From Arthrobacter gallicola (lineage in GTDB: Bacteria; Actinomycetota; Actinomycetes; Actinomycetales; Micrococcaceae): 64,000 nucleotides of DNA. Shown one piece after another: positions 47,303-56,624 of the stretch (its first letter is position 1; each line of letters begins with the position of its first letter). Under the pieces are notes generated by a model that searched no databases, had not been told where the DNA came from, and was given only the letters and a program-made list of their open reading frames with translations. The DNA lies in NCBI RefSeq assembly GCF_014836775.1, contig NZ_JACSQD010000001.1, positions 540,185-604,184 of the forward strand, in the 5' to 3' direction. The position numbers and the translations under genes were made by a program.

Positions 47303-48124
47303 TCAGGACCAGCGGCCCAGCAGGTGATTGAGCAGAACCAGGGCCGCCGGCCCGGCGCTTGAGGACCGCAGCACGTGCGGCCCAAGGCGGACCGCTGTGG
47401 CACCGGCCGCACGCAGCGCGTCGAGCTCGGCCGGGCTGATGCCGCCTTCAGGGCCAACAATCACAGCGATGGAAATCCGCTGTTCGCTGTCCCCGGAACT
47501 GTCTCTGTAACTGTCTCCGGAGCCGTTTTCGGAACTCCCGGCCTGCTCCCGGCGGACGGCGTCAACCGCCTGCGCAAACGGTGCGTCGGCTTCTTCGTGA
47601 AGGACGAGCACCAGGTCCACCCGGGCCAGTACCGCGGGCAGGGATTTGCTGTCGGCGACGTCCAGGACTTTCGGCAGCCGGGACCGCCGTGACTGTTTTG
47701 CCGCGGAGGTCACCACGGCCTGCCACTTCGCCCGGCCCTTAGCTGCCTTCTCTGCACGCCAGCGGACAATGCTCCGCTCGGACTGCCAGGGAATCACGGT
47801 ATCCACACCGAGCTCGGTGGCGGCTTCGATTGCCTGCTCGTCCCGGTCGCCCTTGGCCAGCGCCTGGACCAGGATCAGCTCCTGTCCAGTCTCCGGTTCC
47901 GTTTCAATGTCCCGGACATCGACCTCAAGCAGGCCCGGGTCCGCGGAACGGACTGTCCCGCGGATCCGGAGGCCGGCGCCGTCGACAATATCAACGTCCT
48001 CCCCCGGGGCCAGGCGCTTGACCGATACCGCATGCCTGGCCTCCGGTCCGGTCAGCGAAAAAACGCCGCCCGGGACGGCCGCTGCGACCTGTTCCGGATC
48101 ACCGAAAAAGATCGGGTTTGTCAT
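47303..48124 (-). CDS. rsmE: 16S rRNA (uracil-N3) methyltransferase RsmE
   Basis: 273 aa SPOUT methyltransferase that modifies U1498 of 16S rRNA. An N-terminal PUA-like domain (FSLTGPEARHAVSVKRLAPGEDVDIVDG), then the trefoil-knot domain with IEAATELGVDTVIPWQSERSIVRW, AVIVGPEGGIS and VRLGPHVLRSSSAGPAALV. An insertion of about 25 residues rich in Ser, Gly and Asp (SSENGSGDSYRDSSGDSEQR) lies before the GPEGG strand and is not part of the usual fold. Downstream of dnaJ on the same strand. Confidence 0.95.
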   Translation of the reverse strand: MTNPIFFGDPEQVAAAVPGGVFSLTGPEARHAVSVKRLAPGEDVDIVDGAGLRIRGTVRSADPGLLEVDVRDIETEPETGQELILVQALAKGDRDEQAIEAATELGVDTVIPWQSERSIVRWRAEKAAKGRAKWQAVVTSAAKQSRRSRLPKVLDVADSKSLPAVLARVDLVLVLHEEADAPFAQAVDAVRREQAGSSENGSGDSYRDSSGDSEQRISIAVIVGPEGGISPAELDALRAAGATAVRLGPHVLRSSSAGPAALVLLNHLLGRWS

Positions 48125-48162
48125 GGTTTGTCACCGTTTGTTCGTTCGCGGGTTGCCGCCGC

Positions 48163-48186
48163 GGGTTAGTGGGTGGGTTAGTGGTT
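48163..48186. repeat. 12-bp tandem duplication at the dnaJ stop codon
   Basis: GGGTTAGTGG occurs at 48163-48172 and 48175-48184 (12-bp unit, one mismatch). Both copies contain TTA, that is TAA on the minus strand: the dnaJ stop and a second in-frame stop. Confidence 0.65.
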
Positions 48187-49311
48187 GCCCAGCCGGTCAC
48201 GGAGCTTGGCGAAAACACCGGTGCTGCTGCCGCTGCCGACCCGCCCTTCGGCGAATTCTTCACCGCGCAGACCTGCGAGCTGACGCAGCAGCTCCTCCTG
48301 CTCAGCGTCGAGCTTCTGCGGTGTTTCGACCTGGATGTGCACCAGCAGGTCCCCCCGGCCGTACCCGCGCAGATGGGTGACGCCCAGGCCCTTGAGCGTG
48401 GTGATCTCCCCGGACTGGGTGCCGGGCTTGATGCTGATCTCCCGGGCGCCGTCGAACGTGTCCATGGTGATGACGGTGCCCAGAGCGGCAGCCGTCATCG
48501 GGACCGTCAGCGTGGCGTGCAGATCGTCCCCGTCGCGGACGAACACGGGATCGGCGTTGACGCGGATCTCCACGTACAAATCGCCCTGGGGGCCGCCGGC
48601 CGTGCCGGCCTCGCCCTGGCCGCTGAGCTGGATGCGGGTACCCGTAGCCACTCCGGCGGGAACCTTGATGGTCAGTGTCCGGCGGCTGCGGATCCGGCCT
48701 TCGCCGCCGCATTCGTGGCAGGGATCGGGGATGACGGTGCCGAAGCCCTGGCAGGAGCCGCAGGGAGCGGTGGTCATAACCTGGCCGAGGATGGAACGCA
48801 CGGCCCGCTGGACCTGGCCGCTGCCGTGGCAGATGTCGCAGGTGCGCGGGGAGGTGCCGGGCTGGCAGCAGGATCCCTCGCAGGTGGGGCAGACGACGGC
48901 GGTTTCGACGTCGATCTTCTTGTTGGTGCCGAAGACGGCATCCTTGAGGTCGATCCGCACGTTGATGAGCGCGTCCTGACCGCGCCGGGTCCGTGACGCG
49001 GGTCCCCGGCCGCCCCCGGCGCCGCCGAAGAACGTATCGAAGATGTCCTGGAATCCGAAGCCCTGGCCGCTGAACCCGCCACCGAAACCGTTGTCGGTGC
49101 CGTTCTCGTTGCCGGTGGTGTCGTAGACGCGCCGCTTCTGCGGATCGGACAGGACTTCGTAGGCGTGCGTCACGGCCTTGAACTCATCGGCCGCACCGGG
49201 CGCGGTGTTGACGTCGGGATGCAGCTTGCGGGCAAGCTTGCGGTAAGCCTTCTTGATTTCCTCGCCGGTGGCATCCCGGCTCACGCCGAGTACCTGGTAG
49301 TGATCACTCAC
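48178..49311 (-). CDS. dnaJ: Chaperone DnaJ (type I, DnaJ2-like)
   Basis: 377 aa Hsp40 co-chaperone. J domain with the HPD motif ([14 protein letters not shown]), a Gly/Phe region with [12 protein letters not shown], and a zinc-finger domain with four Cys clusters ([32 protein letters not shown]). The first cluster ends in Cys rather than the usual Gly. C-terminal substrate-binding domains and dimerisation end follow. It lies after hrcA, the conserved actinobacterial hrcA-dnaJ2 order; a separate dnaK-grpE-dnaJ1 operon is expected elsewhere. Confidence 0.97.
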   Translation of the reverse strand: MSDHYQVLGVSRDATGEEIKKAYRKLARKLHPDVNTAPGAADEFKAVTHAYEVLSDPQKRRVYDTTGNENGTDNGFGGGFSGQGFGFQDIFDTFFGGAGGGRGPASRTRRGQDALINVRIDLKDAVFGTNKKIDVETAVVCPTCEGSCCQPGTSPRTCDICHGSGQVQRAVRSILGQVMTTAPCGSCQGFGTVIPDPCHECGGEGRIRSRRTLTIKVPAGVATGTRIQLSGQGEAGTAGGPQGDLYVEIRVNADPVFVRDGDDLHATLTVPMTAAALGTVITMDTFDGAREISIKPGTQSGEITTLKGLGVTHLRGYGRGDLLVHIQVETPQKLDAEQEELLRQLAGLRGEEFAEGRVGSGSSTGVFAKLRDRLGNH

Positions 49312-49413
49312 TCGTGCACATCGCTTCCTGTATTGCGTGCCCCGCCTCGGGGGTAACTTGTCTTACCGGCAGTGCCGCGGCAGCTGCCACTTCTATATCT
49401 GGTCTTGAGATGC

Positions 49414-50427
49414 TCAGCTGTTCAGGACCCGGGAAAGATAGCGGGCGACGGCGCGGACCGCAGCCATGGTGTTGGGATAGTCCATACGGGTGGGACCGAG
49501 GACTCCTACCATAGCGGACGCGTCCCGGCCATACCCAGTGGCAACCACGGATGCTTCTGAAAGTGAGCCGTAGGTATTTTCCGATCCAATGCGGACCGAG
49601 ACGCCCTTGGCATCCTGTTCCATCTCCGAGAGCAGCCGCAGCATCACAACCTGCTCTTCGAGTGCTTCGAGGATGGGCCCGATGGTCAGCGGGAAGTCGC
49701 CGGTTGACCGGGCAAGGTTCGCGGTACCCGCCATCACCATCCGGTCTTCCCGGTTGATGCCCGCCAGCTGCTCCAGGCAGCGGCCAAGCGCTCCGGCGAT
49801 CCCGCGCAGCTGGACGGGCACGGTAGCCAGGGCATCCGTCAGGTGGCTCGTAATCCGCGTGAGCGTGGTTCCGGCCAGCGCCTGGAGGAAATGCTGACGC
49901 AGTTCATGCAGCGACGGTTCGCTGATGGCGGCGGGGATGGTGGTCACCCGCTGCTCCACGCGGCCGGTGGTGGAAATCAGGACCACGAGCACCTGGGACG
50001 GGGCCAGCAGCACAAACTCGATGTGCCGCACCTTGGCATTGCCCAGATGCGGATACTGGACCACGGCCACCTGGTTGGTGAGCTGGGCCAGCAGCCGCAC
50101 GGTGCGGTCAAGCACGTCGTCGATGTCGTCTGCACCCTCGAGCAGGGTTTGAATCGCCCGGCGCTCGGCTGCGGACAGCGGCTTCAGGTCCGAAAGCTGG
50201 TCCACGAAGAGCCGGTACCCCTTGTCCGTGGGGATCCGGCCCGCCGAGGTATGCGGGGCAACGATCAGTCCTTCTTCTTCCAGGACCGCCATGTCGTTGC
50301 GGATGGTCGCTGAGGAGACGCCCAGCTGATGCCGCTCCACCAGGGCCTTTGAGCCAACGGGTTCACGGGAGTGGACATAGTCTTCAACGATGGCCCGGAG
50401 CACCTCGAGCCGGCGTGGTTCACTCAT
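49414..50427 (-). CDS. hrcA: Heat-inducible transcription repressor HrcA
   Basis: 337 aa repressor that binds CIRCE operators and is kept active by GroEL. N-terminal winged helix ([48 protein letters not shown]), [17 protein letters not shown], a GAF-like dimerisation core and a C-terminal SVVATGYG...VLGPTRMDY block. A CIRCE element lies about 105 bp upstream, so it is autoregulated. Confidence 0.97.
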   Translation of the reverse strand: MSEPRRLEVLRAIVEDYVHSREPVGSKALVERHQLGVSSATIRNDMAVLEEEGLIVAPHTSAGRIPTDKGYRLFVDQLSDLKPLSAAERRAIQTLLEGADDIDDVLDRTVRLLAQLTNQVAVVQYPHLGNAKVRHIEFVLLAPSQVLVVLISTTGRVEQRVTTIPAAISEPSLHELRQHFLQALAGTTLTRITSHLTDALATVPVQLRGIAGALGRCLEQLAGINREDRMVMAGTANLARSTGDFPLTIGPILEALEEQVVMLRLLSEMEQDAKGVSVRIGSENTYGSLSEASVVATGYGRDASAMVGVLGPTRMDYPNTMAAVRAVARYLSRVLNS

Positions 50428-50531
50428 TGGTTTCCCTCCCTCGTTGTCTCTGGCAGCTTCCTGCGGGCGTGGTCGTTAGTCACTGACGTTACTCAGTGCC
50501 CCTAAGAGCAGTTGGCGCCTGTTATCACGCT

Positions 50532-50558
50532 TTAGCACTCAGTGTCCTTAAGTGCTAA
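50532..50558. promoter_or_regulatory. CIRCE operator (HrcA binding site)
   Basis: TTAGCACTC-N9-AAGTGCTAA; the consensus is TTAGCACTC-N9-GAGTGCTAA, so only one base differs. It sits between hrcA on the minus strand and the DUF3097 gene on the plus strand. A plus-strand -10 candidate, TACGAT (50565-50570), starts 6 bp after it, so HrcA bound here would also cover the -35 region of the DUF3097 promoter. Confidence 0.88.
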
Positions 50559-50651
50559 GTCTAATACGATCGGCTTGCGTTGTTAGCATTGAACTCCGCG
50601 TGCCCGCAGCAGCGCCTGCGCTGCGCATCATGAAGGAATGAGGAAGATTCC

Positions 50652-51494
50652 GTGTCGAATTACCAGTGGGGGCCGCAGGATATTACGGCTCCCACGCGCA
50701 AGGCGCTGCGGCAGGTCGGCGCCGAAAAGGGCCTGGTGCTCGAAGACGTGCAGACCGGCTGGGTGGGTGCCGTGATCCGTACGGAGAAGTCCGGCGGGCT
50801 GCATCTCATGGTCCTGGAGGACGGCCGCGGCCGGACGCGTTCCTTTGAACTGGGCTTCGGTTTCCTGCTGGAAGGTGAACCGGTGGAGGTCATCCCCGCC
50901 GTCAAGGCCTCAGCTCCTGCAGTGCGGCGGACCGCCTCGGGCTCTGTCGCCGTCCCCAATCAGCGTGCCCGCACCGCAAGGGCAAGCCGGATCTGGGTGG
51001 AAGGCAAGCACGACGCCGAACTGGTGGAAAAGGTCTGGGGCGACGACCTGCGGGTCGAGGGAATCGTCGTCGAGCCCCTCCATGGGGTGGACGACCTCGC
51101 CTCAGCGATCCGGGACTTCGCCCCTGGGCCCGGACGCCGGCTGGGGATTCTGGTTGACCATCTGGTGGCCGGCTCCAAGGAGTCGAGGATCGCGGCCGAA
51201 GCGATGGCCGTGCCGGGTGCCGCCGGGAACGTCCTGATTGTGGGGCATCCCTATGTCGACGTCTGGCAGGCAATCAAGCCGCAGGTGATTGGCCGCCAGT
51301 CCTGGCCCGTTGTGCCGCGGCACGAAGACTGGAAAACCGGCATCCTCAAAGGTCTCGGCTGGCCGCACCGTGACCACACCGACGTCGCTCTGGGATGGAA
51401 GAAACTCCTCGGGTCTGTGCGTACCTATGCGGACCTGGAACCCACTCTGCTGGGGCGCGTGGAGGAAGTCATCGACTTCCTCACCCTTCCCTGA
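50652..51494 (+). CDS. DUF3097 family protein
   Basis: 280 aa protein widespread in actinobacteria, function unknown. The N-terminal part is beta-rich (GLVLEDVQTGWVGAVIRTEKSGGLHLMVLED). The C-terminal part has a Toprim-like pattern: IWVEGKHDAELVEKVWGDDLR, VVEPLHGVDDL and LGILVDHLVAGSKESRIA, with acidic residues where Toprim domains bind metal. The Toprim likeness is my inference. The GTG start is preceded by GAGGAA. It diverges from hrcA across a CIRCE operator. Confidence 0.9.
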   Translation: MSNYQWGPQDITAPTRKALRQVGAEKGLVLEDVQTGWVGAVIRTEKSGGLHLMVLEDGRGRTRSFELGFGFLLEGEPVEVIPAVKASAPAVRRTASGSVAVPNQRARTARASRIWVEGKHDAELVEKVWGDDLRVEGIVVEPLHGVDDLASAIRDFAPGPGRRLGILVDHLVAGSKESRIAAEAMAVPGAAGNVLIVGHPYVDVWQAIKPQVIGRQSWPVVPRHEDWKTGILKGLGWPHRDHTDVALGWKKLLGSVRTYADLEPTLLGRVEEVIDFLTLP

Positions 51495-51649
51495 ACGCCG
51501 TCCGCCGCCGGACCCAGACCGCACCGGCCCGGTTCCGCCACGCGGTCCGCCGGTTCCAGTCCACGCGTCCGGACCCAGTACCCTAGATGGAACAACAGGT
51601 ACCCGTGGGTGCAGACCCAGCGTCATCTGAGAGTTTAAGGAATGCAACC

Positions 51650-52078
51650 GTGTCCAACACACGCCAGAACCATCCGCCGCAGCCGGAGGACCATGGTTCA
51701 CCCGCGCGCCCGGACTATCAGGGTGCCCCCGCCAATGCCCTGCCGCTGACCGCCTCCGAGGACCGGCAGTGGGCCACCATGGCCCACTTCGGCGGCATCC
51801 TGGGCTTTGTACCGTCCCTGATCATCTACCTGGTGTTCAAGGACCGCGGGCCGTTCACCGCCCAGGAATCGAAGGAGGCGCTGAATTTCACGCTGCCTCC
51901 GACCCTGCTGGCCCTGCTGGCCTGGCTGCTTTCCTTCATCCCGGTGATCGGCGGTTTCTTCGCCATCATCAATGCACTGCTCTGGATCACCGTCGCCGTG
52001 GCGTCAGTGATTGCCGGGATCGAATGCAACCGCGGCCGTCCGTACCGCTACCGGTTCAACCTGCGCCGGATCCGCTGA
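51650..52078 (+). CDS. DUF4870 small membrane protein
   Basis: 142 aa from the chosen GTG. A polar, Pro/Gln-rich N-terminus, then the DUF4870 block: WATMAHFGGILGFVPSLIIYLVFKD, TAQESKEALNFTLPPTLLALLAWLLSF and a last helix IINALLWITVAVASVIAGIECNRG. Three to four helices; function unknown (Tic20-like fold). The GTG at 51650 is preferred because AAGGA lies 7 nt upstream; an ATG 21 codons earlier sits inside the promoter (TACCCT at about 51578). A terminator follows. Confidence 0.88.
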   Translation: MSNTRQNHPPQPEDHGSPARPDYQGAPANALPLTASEDRQWATMAHFGGILGFVPSLIIYLVFKDRGPFTAQESKEALNFTLPPTLLALLAWLLSFIPVIGGFFAIINALLWITVAVASVIAGIECNRGRPYRYRFNLRRIR

Positions 52079-52095
52079 TTCAGCTCATATAACGA

Positions 52096-52128
52096 GTGAA
52101 GCCCGCCGTCGTGGACGGCGGGCTTCAC
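52096..52128. terminator. Hairpin between DUF4870 gene and hemW
   Basis: A 15-bp perfect stem (52096-52110 and 52114-52128) with a GTG loop lies between convergent genes, with a short T-rich tail on the right. Confidence 0.78.
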
Positions 52129-52174
52129 CTGTTTAAGTGCGGACAAGAGCGGGTTTCGGGTTTATCTTCCGGGG

Positions 52175-53404
52175 TTAGGGCAGCAGCCGCCGCACCACGG
52201 CGTCGGCCAGGAGCCTGCCCTGCAGGGTGAGGACCACGGTGCCCGCGAAGGCAGCCTGCGGCTCCACCAGTCCATCGGCGATCAGGCCGGCGATGGCCAG
52301 GCGGCCCTCAGGGCGCAGCGCTTCCCGCGGCAGGCCTTCGGCGAGCCGGGTGCGGAGCATGACGTCCTCAAGGTAGCGCGTGTCCGCGTCCAAGGTTTCG
52401 CGGCCGACGGCGGGTGACTCACCGGCAGCGATCCGCCCGGCGTACGCCGTGGGATGCTTGGCGTTCCACCAGCGGATACCGCCGACGTGGGAGTGCGCGC
52501 CCGGGCCGATGCCCCACCAGTCATCGCTGCGCCAGTAGGCCATGTTGTGCCGGCATTCGTCGGCGGGTGTGCGTGCCCAGTTGCTGACTTCGTACCAGCT
52601 GAGGCCGGCCGCCGTGAAGAGTTCCTCGGCCAGCAGGTACTTGTCCGCGTGGTCGTCGTCATCGATCGGTGGCACTTCCCCGCGGCGGATGCGTGCCGCC
52701 AGCTTAGTGCCGTCTTCGATGATCAGCGCGTAGGCGGAGATATGGTCGGGTTCATAACTGAGCGCTTCCTCGACCGAGTACTTCCAGTCCGCCAGGGACT
52801 CCCCCGGCGTGCCGTAGATCAGGTCCACGCTCACTTTCAGGCCGGCGTCTCGCGCCCATTTCACGGCCTGTGGGACGCGGGAGGGCGTGTGTGTGCGGTC
52901 CAGAACGGCCAGCACGTGCGGAACGGCCGACTGCATGCCGAAGGACACCCGGGTGAACCCGGCGTCAGCGAGCAGCTGCAGGGACTCCGGGGTCACGGAA
53001 TCGGGGTTGGCTTCGGTGGTTACCTCGGCGCCCGGGGCAAGTCCCCACTGTTCGACGGCGGTGCCCAGGATCGCGGCGAGGTCCTCCGCAGGCAGCAGGG
53101 TGGGTGTTCCGCCGCCGAAGAACACCGTCTCGATGGGACGGCGCGGCACGCCGGAGGCGTCCAGTGCGCCGGCAGCGAACCGCACTTCCTGCTGCGCCGT
53201 GGCCGCGTACTCCACCTGCGAGGCACCGCCGCCCAGCTCGGTGGCGGTGTAGGTGTTGAAATCGCAATAGCCGCAGCGTACGGCGCAGAACGGAATGTGG
53301 ACGTAGAGCCCGAATTTCCGTTCTGCTGCCGCGGCGGCTGCGTCGGCCGGAAGGATTCCGTCCCTGGGGGCGGGATCCCCGAGCGGAAGCGCGCTGGGTG
53401 TCAC
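52175..53404 (-). CDS. hemW: Radical SAM haem chaperone HemW
   Basis: 409 aa. The radical-SAM motif is CAVRCGYC within [17 protein letters not shown], followed by [14 protein letters not shown] and [21 protein letters not shown], characteristic of HemW rather than HemN. The C-terminal HemN_C domain contains [21 protein letters not shown] and [12 protein letters not shown]. It inserts haem into respiratory proteins. The GTG start overlaps the lepA stop (GTGA), as in many actinobacteria. Confidence 0.95.
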   Translation of the reverse strand: MTPSALPLGDPAPRDGILPADAAAAAAERKFGLYVHIPFCAVRCGYCDFNTYTATELGGGASQVEYAATAQQEVRFAAGALDASGVPRRPIETVFFGGGTPTLLPAEDLAAILGTAVEQWGLAPGAEVTTEANPDSVTPESLQLLADAGFTRVSFGMQSAVPHVLAVLDRTHTPSRVPQAVKWARDAGLKVSVDLIYGTPGESLADWKYSVEEALSYEPDHISAYALIIEDGTKLAARIRRGEVPPIDDDDHADKYLLAEELFTAAGLSWYEVSNWARTPADECRHNMAYWRSDDWWGIGPGAHSHVGGIRWWNAKHPTAYAGRIAAGESPAVGRETLDADTRYLEDVMLRTRLAEGLPREALRPEGRLAIAGLIADGLVEPQAAFAGTVVLTLQGRLLADAVVRRLLP

Positions 53405-55254
53405 TTCTTGGCTTTGTCCTTGGACTCGTCGGATGACAGGGCGGCCACAAAGGCCTCCTGCGGTACTTCCACGCGGCCAACCATCTTCATGCGCTTCTTG
53501 CCTTCCTTCTGCTTTTCCAGCAGCTTGCGCTTACGGCTGATGTCGCCGCCGTAGCACTTGGCAAGCACGTCCTTGCGGATGGCGCGGATGGATTCGCGGG
53601 CGATGATGCGGGATCCGATGGCGGCCTGGATGGGCACCTCGAACTGCTGCCTCGGGATCAGTTCCCGCAGCTTTCCGGTCATCATGACGCCGTAGGCGTA
53701 TGCCTTGTCCTTGTGGGTAATGGAGCTGAAAGCATCCACCTGTTCGCCTTGAAGCAGGATGTCCACCTTGACCAGGTCGGCCACCTGCTCGCCGTCGGCC
53801 TTCCAGTCCAGCGAGGCGTAGCCGCGGGTCTTGGACTTGAGCACATCGAAGAAGTCGAAGACGATCTCGGCCAGCGGCAGGCGGTACCGGATTTCCACCC
53901 GGTCCTCGGAGAGATAGTCCATGCCGCCAAGAACGCCGCGGCGGGTCTGGCACAGCTCCATGATGGCTCCGACGAATTCGCTCGGGGCCAGGATGGTGGC
54001 GGCGACCATCGGCTCGCGGACTTCGGCGATCTTCCCGGTGGGGTATTCGCTGGGGTTGGTCACCGTAACAACCTTTTTGTCCTCCAGCGTCACCTCGTAT
54101 TCCACGTTGGGAGCAGTGGAGATCAGGTCCAGGTTGTACTCGCGCTCGAGCCGTTCGCGGGTGATCTCAAGGTGCAGCAGGCCCAGGAAGCCAACCCGGA
54201 AACCGAAGCCCAGCGCCGCGGAGGTCTCGGGTTCGTACACGAGCGCGGCATCGTTGAGCATCAGCTTCTCCAGCGCATCGCGCAGCACCGGGTAGTCAGC
54301 ACCGTCGATGGGATACAGCCCGGAGAAAACCATCGGTTTGGCGTCGGCGTATCCGGGCAGCGACTCGGCAGCCGGTTTGGCCAGGTTGGTGACAGTGTCA
54401 CCAACCTTGGAGAGCCGGACGTCCTTCACACCGGTGATGAGGTATCCCACCTCACCGACTCCCAGTCCCTTGGAAGGTGTGGGTTCGGGCGAACTGACAC
54501 CGATTTCCAGCAGTTCGTGGCTGGCACGGGTAGACATCATCTGAATGCGTTCACGCGGCGAGAGCTTGCCGTCCACCACACGGACGTAGGTGACGACACC
54601 GCGGTAGGTGTCGTAGACAGAGTCAAAGATCATGGCACGGGCCGGAGCGTCGGGATCACCCACCGGTGCGGGAATGTCCCGGACAATCTTGTCCAGCAGA
54701 TCCTCGACGCCAACACCGGTTTTCCCGGAGACCTTCAGAACGTCTGCCGGGTCACCGCCGATCAGGTTCGCCAGTTCCTCGGCATACTTCTCCGGCTGCG
54801 CTGCCGGGAGGTCGATCTTGTTGAGCACGGGGATGATGGTGAGGTCGTTCTCCATCGCCAGGTACAGGTTCGCCAGCGTCTGGGCCTCGATGCCCTGCGC
54901 GGCGTCAACCAGCAGCACTGCGCCTTCGCAGGCCGCCAGTGACCGGGAAACCTCGTAGGTGAAGTCCACGTGACCCGGGGTGTCGATCATGTTCAGGGCG
55001 TAGGACGCGCCGTCGAGCTCCCACGGCATCCGCACTGCCTGGGACTTGATGGTGATTCCGCGCTCACGCTCGATGTCCATCCGGTCCAGATACTGGGCCT
55101 TCATGTTCCGGTGCTCAACGACGCCGGTGGACTGGAGCATGCGGTCGGCCAGGGTGGACTTGCCGTGGTCGATGTGGGCGATGATGCAGAAGTTTCTGAT
55201 GATCGCCGGATCCGTCGCGGCAGGCACCGGTGAAAAGCGGGCCATAGGTGACAC
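53401..55254 (-). CDS. lepA: Translation elongation factor 4 (LepA)
   Basis: 617 aa ribosome-associated GTPase. G1 [14 protein letters not shown]2 region with [12 protein letters not shown]3 DTPGHVDF, G4 NKIDLP, then domains II, III and V and the LepA-specific C-terminal domain ([30 protein letters not shown] region, [25 protein letters not shown]). The GTG at 55254 has AAGGA about 9 nt upstream; an ATG three codons later is a possible alternative. Confidence 0.97.
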   Translation of the reverse strand: MSPMARFSPVPAATDPAIIRNFCIIAHIDHGKSTLADRMLQSTGVVEHRNMKAQYLDRMDIERERGITIKSQAVRMPWELDGASYALNMIDTPGHVDFTYEVSRSLAACEGAVLLVDAAQGIEAQTLANLYLAMENDLTIIPVLNKIDLPAAQPEKYAEELANLIGGDPADVLKVSGKTGVGVEDLLDKIVRDIPAPVGDPDAPARAMIFDSVYDTYRGVVTYVRVVDGKLSPRERIQMMSTRASHELLEIGVSSPEPTPSKGLGVGEVGYLITGVKDVRLSKVGDTVTNLAKPAAESLPGYADAKPMVFSGLYPIDGADYPVLRDALEKLMLNDAALVYEPETSAALGFGFRVGFLGLLHLEITRERLEREYNLDLISTAPNVEYEVTLEDKKVVTVTNPSEYPTGKIAEVREPMVAATILAPSEFVGAIMELCQTRRGVLGGMDYLSEDRVEIRYRLPLAEIVFDFFDVLKSKTRGYASLDWKADGEQVADLVKVDILLQGEQVDAFSSITHKDKAYAYGVMMTGKLRELIPRQQFEVPIQAAIGSRIIARESIRAIRKDVLAKCYGGDISRKRKLLEKQKEGKKRMKMVGRVEVPQEAFVAALSSDESKDKAKK

Positions 55255-55460
55255 TGTGGCGGTTCCTTTGCTGTTTGCGTCTTGTCCGTTTCCGGGCCGT
55301 CTGCCGGCACTCTCGTGCTGACTGTTCGGGCGGGCCTGGACCTCCGCGCAGGGTTGGTAAAGCGGATGGGTTTTCTAAATTAACAGTCTCCCACGTTTCC
55401 GCCGCCGGACCCGAACTCCGGCGCCCCGGGCCGGCGCCGGGCTGCCCGTAGGATGCAGGT

Positions 55461-56018
55461 ATGGCGTTTTCTTCCCGGAACCTGATCGCACTGGCCCGGA
55501 CCGCACTGCGCGCAGCACGGTCGCTCTCCCAGGGACCGGCCCAGCCGCCCCGTCCTGCCCGCACCCGTTCCCGGGCCACTCCCCCGGCTGCACGGCCGGG
55601 ATCCGGAGCGTCCGGGGGAAGCCGGAACTACGCCGGTGACTACCGGGGCACGGTTGTTCCGGTCTACGCTCCGCAGCCCGACGGCGCCCCCGACCCGGGT
55701 GAAGTGGTGTGAGCCTGGGTGCCGTATGAGGACGATCCGACCCAGGGGAAGGACCGTCCGGTCCTCTTGATTGGCCGTTCCGGAGGAAACCTGCTGGGCC
55801 TGATGCTCACTTCCCGGGACCGTAACAATGCGTTCGACGCCGATCCCGACTATCTGGATATCGGCACGGGTGCCTGGGACAGCCAGGGGCGGCCCAGCGA
55901 AGTGAAACTGGACCGGATCCTGCAGCTTGACCCGGCGGCGGTGCGGCGGGAGGGCGCCGTCATCAGCCGGACGCTTTTTGAGAAAGTTGCCGCACGGCTC
56001 GCCGTCCGTTCCGGATAG
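55461..56018 (+). pseudogene. PemK/MazF-like toxin-family gene interrupted by in-frame TGA
   Basis: A single frame of 185 codons with one internal stop at 55710-55712. Before it: an Arg/Ala/Pro-rich N-terminus and YRGTVVPVYAPQPDGAPDPGEVV. After it: AWVPYEDDPTQGKDRPVLLIGRSGG, GLMLTSRDRN, the DIGTGAWDSQGRPSEVKLDRIL block and RREGAVISRTLFEKVA, the PemK/MazF-like fold. Related actinobacterial proteins read VVW-WVPYE across this point, so TGG to TGA is the simplest change. TAGGAT 6 nt before the ATG marks a leaderless start. No antitoxin gene is adjacent, so this branch may not be a true toxin. A downstream ATG-less restart is possible but the fold would be split. Confidence 0.8.
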
Positions 56019-56219
56019 AGACTTCCGGCCGCGGCTCTTCCGCGCCCCGCCGGATCACGCATCCGGGCCAAAGTTCTGCTAACATTTATTGCTGTGTGTC
56101 CGCGCAGGTCGACGGGCACTTCAGGCCGGGCGCCATTACGGTATCCCCACGCCGCTCAGTCAATGTCTGGTCTGAAATTCCCTCACCGACCAAGTCCGCA
56201 ATACAAAGAGAGTTTATAA

Positions 56220-56480
56220 GTGGCCAATATTAAGTCCCAGAAGAAGCGCATCCTCACCAACGAGAAGGCGCGCCAGCGCAACAACTCGGTGAAGTCCGAG
56301 CTGAAGACGCTTATCCGCAACGTGGATACCGCTGTCACCTCAGCTGACAAGGATGCCGCTCAGGCAGCTCTGCAGGCTGCGACCCGCAAGCTGGACAAGG
56401 CTGTCAGCAAGGGCGTTATCCACAAGAACAACGCTGCCAACCGCAAGTCGGCCATCTCCAAGAAGGTCAACGCACTCTAG
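56220..56480 (+). CDS. rpsT: 30S ribosomal protein S20
   Basis: 86 aa basic protein ([20 protein letters not shown] start and the [18 protein letters not shown] end are diagnostic) that binds 16S rRNA early in assembly. GTG start with a weak AGAGAG ribosome site. TAACAT at 56080-56085 is a candidate -10, giving a leader of about 130 nt. A strong terminator makes it monocistronic. Confidence 0.98.
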   Translation: MANIKSQKKRILTNEKARQRNNSVKSELKTLIRNVDTAVTSADKDAAQAALQAATRKLDKAVSKGVIHKNNAANRKSAISKKVNAL

Positions 56481-56502
56481 GCGTTGCGGCTTTAGTCTTA
56501 CC

Positions 56503-56541
56503 CGGCATGGCCGGTCCTTCGGGACCGGCCATGCCGTTTTT
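56503..56541 (+). terminator. Intrinsic terminator after rpsT with UUCG tetraloop
   Basis: A 15-bp perfect stem (56503-56517 with 56522-56536) closed by a C(TTCG)G tetraloop and followed by TTTTT, 22 nt after the rpsT stop. Confidence 0.95.
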
Positions 56542-56624
56542 AACCCTCGTCCCGCATCTGCGGCCGGTCCGCGGGCTTCCGCAGCGTCCTTCGCGCAGCG
56601 CGGCCGGGATGTTTTACTGGCACC

